The notes under the pieces are model-generated. The model was given only the letters and a program-made list of their open reading frames with translations, had not been told where the DNA came from and searched no databases. Positions 6,305 to 11,597 of a stretch of 11,597 nt of DNA are shown piece after piece. The stretch is taken from assembly GCA_945889565.1 (NCBI GenBank), contig CAMDBZ010000025.1:1-11597 (forward strand), read 5' to 3'. Source of the DNA: Thermoflexus hugenholtzii JAD2. Lineage in GTDB: Bacteria; Chloroflexota; Dehalococcoidia; UBA2979. Position 1 is the first letter of the stretch. Each line of letters begins with the position of its first letter. Both the position numbers and the translations under genes were made by a program.

Positions 6305-6736
6305 ATGCTGCGAGCAGCGGTAGCGCTCGACACGTCCGAGCATGACGCGGTGCTGATGCAGGCCGCCGCGCGGTTCGCGCGCGAGGGCGCGTTTGAGCTG
6401 GTGCTGGTGCACGTTGTTAACCCGCTCACCGACGCCGCGGGCGTGCTCGCGGAGCGTCGCGACGCGGCGGTCGCGCAGGTCATGGCGGAGCGGCAGCGTT
6501 ACCTCGAGGCGCGCGCGGCCGAGGGCGGCGGTGCGGCCGACATCGCGCTGGAGCTGCTGCGGCGCGGCGAGGACCGCCCGGGCGCGATCGCGCGCGTGTG
6601 CGCCGAGCGCGGCGCCGACGTGCTGGTGGTGGGGACGAACCGCGCGTCTGGCGTGCGCGGGCTGATCCTCGGCAGCGTGACGCAGCAGCTGCTGCGCGTG
6701 AGCCCCTGCCCGGTGCTCGTGGTGCGCGTGGACTAA
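6305..6736 (+). CDS. Universal stress protein, UspA family, ATP-binding type
   Basis: The 143-residue single-domain protein starts at ATG 6305 behind a strong ribosome binding site (GAGGGGGG). It has the Usp alpha/beta fold: strand 1 MLRAAVALDTSEHD (1-14), then ELVLVHVVNP (31-40), then the nucleotide-binding loop. That loop, G110-TNRASGVRGLIL-G123-S124, gives the G-2x-x-9x-G-S pattern of ATP-binding members, followed by VTQQLLRVSPCPVLVVR at the C-terminus. Usp proteins bind nucleotides and modulate stress survival; no enzyme activity is implied. It probably shares the glycosyltransferase transcript and so would come under the same riboswitch, at least partly. Some universal stress domains, such as the one in staphylococcal KdpD, bind c-di-AMP. 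Whether this one does is an open question that its context makes worth asking. Confidence 0.94.
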   Translation: MLRAAVALDTSEHDAVLMQAAARFAREGAFELVLVHVVNPLTDAAGVLAERRDAAVAQVMAERQRYLEARAAEGGGAADIALELLRRGEDRPGAIARVCAERGADVLVVGTNRASGVRGLILGSVTQQLLRVSPCPVLVVRVD

Positions 6737-6800
6737 CGCCGAGCCGCTCCGCTATGGGCTGCGCGCGAGGTCATACGTCCAGAACTTCGAGGATGAGCAC

Positions 6801-7220
6801 ATGAATACGCCGGGCGCGAGCCAGGGCCAGCCGGCATCGGAGCTCATCTCGCGACGAATCGCCGAACTCGGGGACTGGCGCGGGGACACCCTCGGCAGGA
6901 TGCGCAAGCTCGTCAAGGAAGCAGACCCGGACATCGTCGAGGAGTGGAAGTGGATGGGCACGCCGACCTGGTCGCACGACGGCATCATCTGCACCGGCGA
7001 ATCCTACAAGCATGTCGTGAAGCTGACCTTCGCCAAGGGCGCGTCGCTGCAGGATCCGGCCCGTCTCTTCAATTCAAGTCTCGATGGAAACACACGCCGC
7101 GCGATCGACATCCACGAAGGAGAAGCAGTTGACGAGGCCGCCTTCAAGGCGCTCGTTCGCCAGGCGGTCGCCCTCAACAGTGCTGGCAAGTCGAAACCTT
7201 CGAAGAACGCGAAGTCCTGA
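6801..7220 (+). CDS. DUF1801 (YdhG-like) domain protein
   Basis: The 139-residue protein starts at ATG 6801 with GAGG 8 nt upstream. Residues about 16-125 match the DUF1801/YdhG domain: a helical start (RRMRKLVKEADPDIVEEWKW region), a strand pair around GTPTWSHDGIICTGE, SYKHVVKLTFAKGASLQDP, then NSSLDGNTRRAIDIHEGE and a C-terminal helix. The tail is basic (KSKPSKNAKS). The family includes the frataxin-like iron protein Fra (YdhG) of Bacillus subtilis, but this subgroup is usually annotated only by domain. Three hand-counted 60-base lines of the gene are 60-62% G+C, against about 72% in a glycosyltransferase line. That suggests more recent acquisition. It is 64 bp from the stress protein gene, has its own ribosome binding site and converges on the exchanger gene. 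Confidence 0.92.
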   Translation: MNTPGASQGQPASELISRRIAELGDWRGDTLGRMRKLVKEADPDIVEEWKWMGTPTWSHDGIICTGESYKHVVKLTFAKGASLQDPARLFNSSLDGNTRRAIDIHEGEAVDEAAFKALVRQAVALNSAGKSKPSKNAKS

Positions 7221-7271
7221 GGGACTCCGCCCCTGAAGACTCGGCTCTGAACAGGTCGAGGTCGTGCGCGG

Positions 7272-7284
7272 CGAGCCTCGCTCG
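7272..7284. terminator. Small hairpin in the convergent gap
   Basis: CGAGC (7272-7276), loop CTC, GCTCG (7280-7284), in the 66-bp gap between the convergent DUF1801 and exchanger genes, three bases from the exchanger stop. Position suits a bidirectional terminator, but the stem is short and lacks T-tracts. Confidence 0.25.
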
Positions 7285-7286
7285 GG

Positions 7287-8495
7287 CTAGCCGCGCACCT
7301 CGGCGGGCTCGGCCGGCGGCCGCGCGCGCACCGCGGCGCGCGAGTATACGAGCAGGCGCAGCACGTCCGCGCGTTGATGCACGGCGATCGCGATTGCGAG
7401 CACCACGTAGACGGCGGAGATGATCAGCCGGATCTGCTCGCTCGGGATCACGAACGTCACGGCGAACAGCGCGAAGAGCAGCGCGGCCTCCCACTTCGTC
7501 AGGGTCAGGCTGACGAGGATCGCCACGGCGAAGGCGGACTGCGCGGCCGTCAGCAGCACCTCCTCCACCTGGCGGCCGTCGAGCGGCAGGCCCGTGATCT
7601 CGCCCTTTGAGAGCGCGTAGGCGACTGGCAGGCCGCCGATCAGCAGCGTCCACTGGTTCACCTTCGACGAGAGCAGCGCGCCCATGCCGACGCCGGCGCG
7701 GCCGCGCCAGGCGAGGATGCCAGCGAACAGGAACTCGGGCGCCTCCGACGCGAACGGCGCGAGCCACTGCACGAGCAGGAACTCGTCGATGCCGAGTTGC
7801 ACCCCGCTGTGGACGAGCCCTTCCGCGAACGGCTCTGCCGACGCGAAGATCGCGAACGCGGCGAACACGAACAGCCCGAGGATGCTGCCGCGGCGCTGGA
7901 TCGCGGGCAGGTCCCCGATGGTACGCGCAGGGCCGATGAGCTCGGGCTCCTCTGTCGGCGCGCGGCTTACGACCCACACGTACGCCACGAAGAGCGCAGC
8001 GAGCACGCCCGTGTCGATGAGCGTGATCGAGCCTTTGAGTGGCAGCGAAAACGAATACAGCGTCGCGACCGCGAGCGCGAGCACCTCGACGGCGTGGCCG
8101 TGCTCGAGCTCGAGCACCGGCTTGCGCACGCGCCACCAGAAGATGAAGAAGAGCAGCGGCCACGCGGCGCCGATGAGCAGGCGGTTGGCGCCGGTCATGT
8201 TCGCGACCGCGTAGGGCTCGTACTGCGGGTCCTGGCCCGCCTTCCACGCGAACGTCATGTCTACCGCGTACTCCGGCAGCACCGCGATCAGCGCGACGAT
8301 GGCGATCGCGAGCCCCTGTGAGATATCGACCTCGGCGGCCTCGGCAGCCCACGCGAGCAGGAACGCCGCGGTGACGATCGCGAGCCCGTAGATCGCGGTG
8401 TCGCCGACGGTGCCGAGGTGGGTGCCGCTGAGGCGCAGCGCGATCGCGGGGAGCCCGAGTCCCGCCATGAGCGCGATCAGACCAGCGTTGCGCAT
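7287..8495 (-). CDS. Sodium/calcium exchanger-family (CaCA) membrane antiporter
   Basis: The 402-residue protein has about ten to eleven hydrophobic segments arranged as two related halves around a charged loop (about 177-203). Each half has an alpha-repeat-like element: in the first, VLPEYAVDMTFAWKAG (72-87) then ANMTGANRLLIG (98-109); in the second, SEAPEFLFAGILAWRG (250-265) then LLSSKVNQWTLLIG (274-287). Each carries the membrane Pro-Glu pair (74-75 and 253-254) that forms the ion site in the CaCA superfamily. The usual GNVVGSN-type motif is replaced by TGANR and SSKVNQW, so this is a divergent branch. Ion specificity (Ca2+, Na+, H+ or K+) cannot be stated. I start at ATG 8495 because GGAGG lies 4 nt upstream; an in-frame ATG at 8561 has no such site. 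It lies downstream of the molybdenum subunit gene but is separated by two large hairpins, so it is probably transcribed separately. Confidence 0.88.
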   Translation of the reverse strand: MRNAGLIALMAGLGLPAIALRLSGTHLGTVGDTAIYGLAIVTAAFLLAWAAEAAEVDISQGLAIAIVALIAVLPEYAVDMTFAWKAGQDPQYEPYAVANMTGANRLLIGAAWPLLFFIFWWRVRKPVLELEHGHAVEVLALAVATLYSFSLPLKGSITLIDTGVLAALFVAYVWVVSRAPTEEPELIGPARTIGDLPAIQRRGSILGLFVFAAFAIFASAEPFAEGLVHSGVQLGIDEFLLVQWLAPFASEAPEFLFAGILAWRGRAGVGMGALLSSKVNQWTLLIGGLPVAYALSKGEITGLPLDGRQVEEVLLTAAQSAFAVAILVSLTLTKWEAALLFALFAVTFVIPSEQIRLIISAVYVVLAIAIAVHQRADVLRLLVYSRAAVRARPPAEPAEVRG

Positions 8496-8531
8496 CGAAC
8501 CTCCGTGGGCGCGCGCTGCGTGCAGAGGAGC

Positions 8532-8537
8532 AGCATA
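8532..8537 (-). promoter_or_regulatory. Possible -10 element for the exchanger gene
   Basis: The minus strand reads TATGCT, 4 of 6 to consensus, 37 bases before the start codon, giving a leader of about 29 nt. No good -35 hexamer lies at 16-18 bp. The inverted repeat at 8566-8611 sits just upstream, where an activator or repressor could bind. Confidence 0.25.
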
Positions 8538-8565
8538 GCGGGCGCACCGTCGCACGCGCACGAGC

Positions 8566-8611
8566 GCAAGGGTCGCACGCTACGCGCAGCAGTGTCGCGC
8601 GCGACCCTTGC
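8566..8611. repeat. 15-base inverted repeat upstream of the exchanger gene
   Basis: Arms 8566-8580 (GCAAGGGTCGCACGC) and 8597-8611 (GCGCGCGACCCTTGC) are reverse complements except for one position, with a 16-base spacer. It lies between the presumed terminator of the molybdenum subunit gene and the exchanger promoter region. It could be a second terminator, an operator, or a transcribed structure. The function is unknown. Confidence 0.6.
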
Positions 8612-8614
8612 AGA

Positions 8615-8652
8615 CGCACGAAGGCCGGGCCCCGCGTCCCGGCCTTCGTGCG
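8615..8652 (-). terminator. Strong hairpin after the molybdenum subunit gene
   Basis: A perfect 15-bp stem (CGCACGAAGGCCGGG 8615-8629 with CCCGGCCTTCGTGCG 8638-8652) and an 8-base loop, beginning 10 bases past the TAA stop of the minus-strand gene. No T-tract follows, but stem length and position make a transcription end or 3'-stabilising hairpin the best reading. Confidence 0.7.
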
Positions 8653-8662
8653 AACAGTCGGG

Positions 8663-10939
8663 TTACTGGGGGGGCAGCAGCTCCTCCAGCAGCACGCGCG
8701 GCGAGGCGGGCAGCTTACGCATGCGCGCCCCCGTCGCGTGGTAGATCGCGTTCGCGACCGCGGACAGCGGTGGGATGATCGGCACCTCGCCGACGCCGCG
8801 CACGCCGTACGGGTGGCCCGGGTTCGGCACCTCGACGAGGATGGTCTCGATCATCGGCAGGTCGAGCGTGGTGGGCATGCGGTAATCGAGCCAGCTGTTG
8901 TTGCGCATCACGCCCTGGTCGTCGAAGAAGTATTCCTCCGAGAGCGCCATGCCGATGCCTTGCGCGGCCCCGCCCTGGATCTGCCCCTCGACGTACGACG
9001 GGTGGATGGCGGTGCCCACGTCCTGGATCGCGGTGTAGCGGAGGATGGTCACCTTGCCGGTGTCCGGGTCCACTTCTACGTCGCAGATGTGGCACGCAAA
9101 GGCGGGCCCCTGCGTGCTCTTGTTGACGTCGGCGCGGCCCTGGATCTGGCCGCCGGTGTGCGGCAGCTGGGCCGCGAGCTCCTTGAACGTGAATTGTTTG
9201 CCATCGGGGCCGCGGATCACGCCATCGTCACCGTAGCTCACCGTGGAGCCGTCGACCTCCCAGATCTGCGCGGCGCGCGCTTCCATCTGGCGGCGGATGT
9301 CCATCGCCGTCTCGTAGGAGGCCCAGCCGCCGGCGAACGCGGTGCGGCTGCCGCCGGTGACGCCGGTGTAGCCGATCGACGACGTGTCGACGACCTCGGG
9401 CTTGACGTCTTCGTACGGGATGCCGAGCGGCTCGGCGAGCTGCATCGCGAGCGTGGCGCGCGTGCCGCCGATGTCGGTCGAGCCGACGACGAGGCCGACG
9501 CGCCCGTCCGCGTTGACGATCGCGTAGGCCGACGACTCCATGCCGGCGTTGAACCAGAAGCCCATGCCGACGCCGCGGCCGCGGTTCTCTCCGGACAGCT
9601 CCGACTTGTAGTGGGCGCTGTTCTTCGCGGCCTCCATCACGTCGACGTTGCCGATGCTGCCGAAGACGGCGCCGTCGGCGCGGCGGTCGCCGTCGTGCGC
9701 GGCGTTCTTCAGGCGCAGTTCCATCGGGTCGATCTCGAGCTGCTCGGCGAGCTCGTCGAGCAGCGATTCCATCGCGAACTCGCCGGCGGGCGCGCCAGGA
9801 GCGCGGTACGCGGAGACCTTCGGCTTGTTGAGCACCACGTCGTACGCGTCGGCCTGGAAGTGCTCGAGCTTGTACGGGCCGAAGATGCAGGCGGCGCCGG
9901 CGCCGGCGGGCGAGCCCGGGTAGGCGCCCGCCTCGTACGCCATGTACGCCTGCGCGGCGGTGAGCGTGCCGTCGCGCTTCGCGCCGACCTTCAGGCGGAT
10001 GTACGTGCCGGAGGTGGGGCCGGTGCCCTCGAACACCTCGTCGCGGCTCATCGTCATCTTCACGGGCTTGCCGGTGCGCTGCGAGAACAGCGCGGCGAGC
10101 GGCTCCATGTAGACGGGAATCTTGCCGCCGAAGCCGCCGCCGATCTCCATCGGCACGACGGTCACGCGCGAGACGGAGAGCTTGAGGATCTTCGCGACCT
10201 GCTCGCGCACGGAGAAGGGGCCCTGCGTGCTGCACCAGATCGTGAGGTCGCCGTCCTGGTTCCAGAACGCGGTGCCGTTGTGTGGCTCGATGTAGCCCTG
10301 GTGCGTCATCGTCGTCTCGTACTCGCGCTCGAGCACGACGTCGGCGTCGGCGAAGCCCTGCTCGAGGTCGCCGCCGGCGAAGCGGAGGTGGCTCGCGACG
10401 TTGGAGATTTTGTCGCCGCGCTCGGTGCCGGGAACGAAGCGCGCGATCATCTCGACGGTGCGCATGTCCTCGTGCAGCTTCGGTGCGGAGTCGAGCATCG
10501 CCTCGCGCACGTCGAGCACGGGCGGCAGCGGCTCGTACTCCACCTCGATGAGCTGCAGCGCGTCCTCGGCGATGTGCGGGTCGGTGGCGCACACGGCGGC
10601 GACGGCGTGGCCCTTGTACAGCACCTTGTCCGAGGCGAGCACGTTGTCGAGGATCCAGCGGAGGTTCGCGGCGCTCTCGCCGAGGTCCTCGACGATGTCC
10701 TCGGCGATGGGGAAGTCGCTGTTGACGAGCACACCGCGCACGCCGGGGAGCGCGAGCGCCTTGCTGGTGTCGATGCGCTTGATGCGGGCGTGGGCGTACG
10801 GGCTGCGCTTGACGCGGCCGTACAGCATGCCGGGGAAGTGCGCGTCGACGCCGTATTCGGCGCGGCCGGTGACCTTGTCGGCGCCGTCCGGGCGGACGGG
10901 ACGAGTGCCGACGACTTTGTACGGTTTCGTGGCGACCAA
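8663..10939 (-). CDS. Xanthine dehydrogenase-family molybdopterin-binding large subunit
   Basis: The 758-residue protein has a full-length molybdenum hydroxylase large-subunit layout. The small domain is at about 18-140 (KVTGRAEYGVD through YEPLPPVLD). The two molybdopterin-binding domains start near 160, with CSTQGPFSVR (Gln239), EIGGGFGGK (265-273), AYRAPGAP (377-384), QIQGGAAQGIGMALSEE (653-669) and GVGE (715-718), whose Glu718 is the expected catalytic base. The active-site loop AYRAPGAP is neither the AYRCSFR of form I CO dehydrogenase nor AYRGAGR, so CO oxidation is unlikely. Oxidation of a purine, aldehyde or aromatic/heterocyclic substrate fits better. The start is placed at TTG 10939, preceded by GGAG at 9 nt, which gives VATKPYKVVGTRPVRPDG as expected for the family. 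In-frame ATGs farther upstream (11068, 11008) would add unrelated sequence. No FAD or 2Fe-2S subunit is adjacent. Confidence 0.95.
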   Translation of the reverse strand: MVATKPYKVVGTRPVRPDGADKVTGRAEYGVDAHFPGMLYGRVKRSPYAHARIKRIDTSKALALPGVRGVLVNSDFPIAEDIVEDLGESAANLRWILDNVLASDKVLYKGHAVAAVCATDPHIAEDALQLIEVEYEPLPPVLDVREAMLDSAPKLHEDMRTVEMIARFVPGTERGDKISNVASHLRFAGGDLEQGFADADVVLEREYETTMTHQGYIEPHNGTAFWNQDGDLTIWCSTQGPFSVREQVAKILKLSVSRVTVVPMEIGGGFGGKIPVYMEPLAALFSQRTGKPVKMTMSRDEVFEGTGPTSGTYIRLKVGAKRDGTLTAAQAYMAYEAGAYPGSPAGAGAACIFGPYKLEHFQADAYDVVLNKPKVSAYRAPGAPAGEFAMESLLDELAEQLEIDPMELRLKNAAHDGDRRADGAVFGSIGNVDVMEAAKNSAHYKSELSGENRGRGVGMGFWFNAGMESSAYAIVNADGRVGLVVGSTDIGGTRATLAMQLAEPLGIPYEDVKPEVVDTSSIGYTGVTGGSRTAFAGGWASYETAMDIRRQMEARAAQIWEVDGSTVSYGDDGVIRGPDGKQFTFKELAAQLPHTGGQIQGRADVNKSTQGPAFACHICDVEVDPDTGKVTILRYTAIQDVGTAIHPSYVEGQIQGGAAQGIGMALSEEYFFDDQGVMRNNSWLDYRMPTTLDLPMIETILVEVPNPGHPYGVRGVGEVPIIPPLSAVANAIYHATGARMRKLPASPRVLLEELLPPQ

Positions 10940-11080
10940 GGTGGGGTGCTCCGTTCGTGGCCGATGGCTCGCTGGCGTGGCGCGGCAGGCCCGCGCATCG
11001 AGTGGCATCTTACCGCGATCGCGTGACGGCGAGGTAAACACGTGGCGGCACGAGGCCGGCGCGGACAAGGGAGGCGAGCG
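10940..11080. promoter_or_regulatory. Divergent intergenic region with CGCGATCGCG palindrome
   Basis: The 141-bp gap lies between the divergent molybdenum subunit and thiamine-binding genes, so promoters for both must lie here or in the flanks. The perfect 10-bp palindrome CGCGATCGCG is at 11014-11023. On the minus strand TAAGAT (11007-11012) could be a -10 box, but the best -35-like hexamer (TTTACC, 11033-11038) is 20 bases away, too far for confidence. Confidence 0.3.
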
Positions 11081-11380
11081 GTGCTGGTGGCGTTCTCGGT
11101 GACACCGATCGGGACGGGATCGGATTCGGTGGGCGACGCGGTGGCGGAGGCGGTGCGCGTGGTGCGTGCCTTGGGCCTGCCGAACCGCACCGACGCGATG
11201 TTCACGACGGTCGAGGGCGAGTGGGACGAGGTGCTGGCGGTGGTGCGGGCGGCGATGCTCGCGGCGAGCCGCTTCGCGCCGCGGGTGAGCCTGGTGCTGA
11301 AGGCCGACGAGCGCGCCGGGGCCAGCGGCGCGCTCGCTGCGAAGGTGGAGGCGGTCGAGGGGCGGCTGCGCGAGCGCTAG
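11081..11380 (+). CDS. Thiamine-binding protein, MTH1187/YkoF-like family
   Basis: The 99-residue protein is the normal size for this single-domain ferredoxin-like-fold family. It opens LVAFSVTPIGTGSDSVGDAVAEAVRVVR and contains the highly conserved RTDAMFTTVEGEWDEV (36-51) and SLVLKADER (70-78). Family members assemble into multimers that bind thiamine or related hydroxymethylpyrimidine compounds; the physiological role is not settled. I start at GTG 11081 because GGAGG (11070-11074) is 6 nt upstream. A frame-extending GTG at 11042 would add a basic, non-conserved stretch. It is divergent from the molybdenum subunit gene. Its TAG stop overlaps the TAG stop of the convergent hydrolase gene in a shared CTAG. 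Confidence 0.93.
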   Translation: MLVAFSVTPIGTGSDSVGDAVAEAVRVVRALGLPNRTDAMFTTVEGEWDEVLAVVRAAMLAASRFAPRVSLVLKADERAGASGALAAKVEAVEGRLRER

Positions 11381-11597
11381 CCGGCGAGCATGCCGCAGCG
11401 CACGAGGTGCGCGCGCAACGCGCGGTTGAACGCCTCGGGCGCCTCGAGGTTGGAGAGGTGGCCCGCGCCCTCGATCACCTCGAGCGTGGCGCCGGGCACC
11501 TGCTCGGCGATCGGGCGGGTGATCTCGGGTGGGATGAGCGTGTCGCCGGTGCTGGTCACGACGAGCGTGGGCACGCTGATGCCGGCGAGGGCGCTGC
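11377..11597 (-). CDS. Alpha/beta hydrolase, C-terminal fragment (5' end beyond window)
   Basis: The visible 72 residues are the end of an alpha/beta-fold hydrolase. VPTLVVTSTGDTLIPPE (8-24) is the strand and turn carrying the acid of the catalytic triad (Asp18), and VIEGAGHLSNLEAPEAFN (40-57) carries the catalytic His (His46). This ending is typical of the broad group of esterases, haloperoxidase-like enzymes and 3-oxoadipate enol-lactonases. The nucleophile elbow lies beyond the right edge, so substrate class cannot be narrowed. The frame is open to the last base of the window. Confidence 0.88.
   Translation of the reverse strand, partial: SALAGISVPTLVVTSTGDTLIPPEITRPIAEQVPGATLEVIEGAGHLSNLEAPEAFNRALRAHLVRCGMLAG

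Noticed and set aside
4537..6483. A minus-strand open frame of about 650 codons
   Set aside because: Antisense to the glycosyltransferase and into the stress protein gene; Arg/His/Gln-rich composition with no motif. The plus-strand frame carries real family motifs.
8663..10939. Aerobic CO dehydrogenase large subunit (CoxL)
   Set aside because: The active-site loop reads AYRAPGAP, not AYRCSFR, and no CoxM or CoxS gene is adjacent.
8648..11026. A plus-strand open frame of about 790 codons
   Set aside because: It is exactly antisense to the molybdenum subunit gene, is made of Arg/Ala/Val/His-rich sequence with no domain, and results from GC-rich codon positions on the other strand.
11007..11038. 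A sigma-70 promoter (TTTACC and TAAGAT) for the molybdenum subunit gene
   Set aside because: The hexamers are 20 bases apart and both are imperfect, so I do not call it beyond noting the intergenic region.

Overview
The window is about 70% G+C with strongly GC-biased third codon positions. It has no rRNA, tRNA, CRISPR array or recognisable mobile element. A sortase, a YibE/F protein, a probable lipoprotein thioredoxin and a c-di-AMP (ydaO/yuaA-type) riboswitch together suggest a Gram-positive-like, high-GC bacterium. Chloroflexota or a deep Actinobacteriota lineage fit best, but no marker gene here settles this. No stretch longer than 300 bases lacks a gene.

Layout. (1) Positions 1-3571, minus strand, read right to left: a sortase of class F/E type, a YibE/F integral membrane protein, a secreted or lipidated thioredoxin-fold protein with a CX4C motif and a His-rich loop, and a RibD C-terminal-type reductase cut by the left edge. 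The first three look like an envelope-associated set. (2) Positions 3572-4167, plus strand: a divergent intergenic region with two leader hairpins, then a small RRM protein with a glycine-rich tail. (3) Positions 4190-6736, plus strand: a candidate promoter, a c-di-AMP riboswitch whose P1 stem and conserved boxes can be read directly, a hairpin that hides the Shine-Dalgarno sequence, a membrane-bound family 2 glycosyltransferase, and a universal stress protein. (4) Positions 6801-7220, plus strand: a DUF1801 protein with visibly lower G+C. (5) Positions 7287-10939, minus strand: a sodium/calcium-exchanger family protein and, upstream of it, the molybdenum-binding large subunit of a xanthine dehydrogenase-type hydroxylase. 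Two long inverted repeats lie between them. (6) Positions 11081-11597: a thiamine-binding (MTH1187/YkoF-like) protein on the plus strand, converging on the 3' end of an alpha/beta hydrolase with overlapping stop codons.

The strongest non-coding signal is the riboswitch at about 4246-4396. It sits directly in front of the glycosyltransferase and implies that an envelope or extracellular glycan synthesis step responds to c-di-AMP. It also shows that the glycosyltransferase starts at GTG 4420, not at the earlier in-frame GTG at 4342, which lies inside the aptamer. Several other starts were moved from the longest frame to codons with a good ribosome binding site: RRM protein 3826, exchanger 8495, molybdenum subunit 10939 (TTG) and thiamine-binding protein 11081 (GTG).
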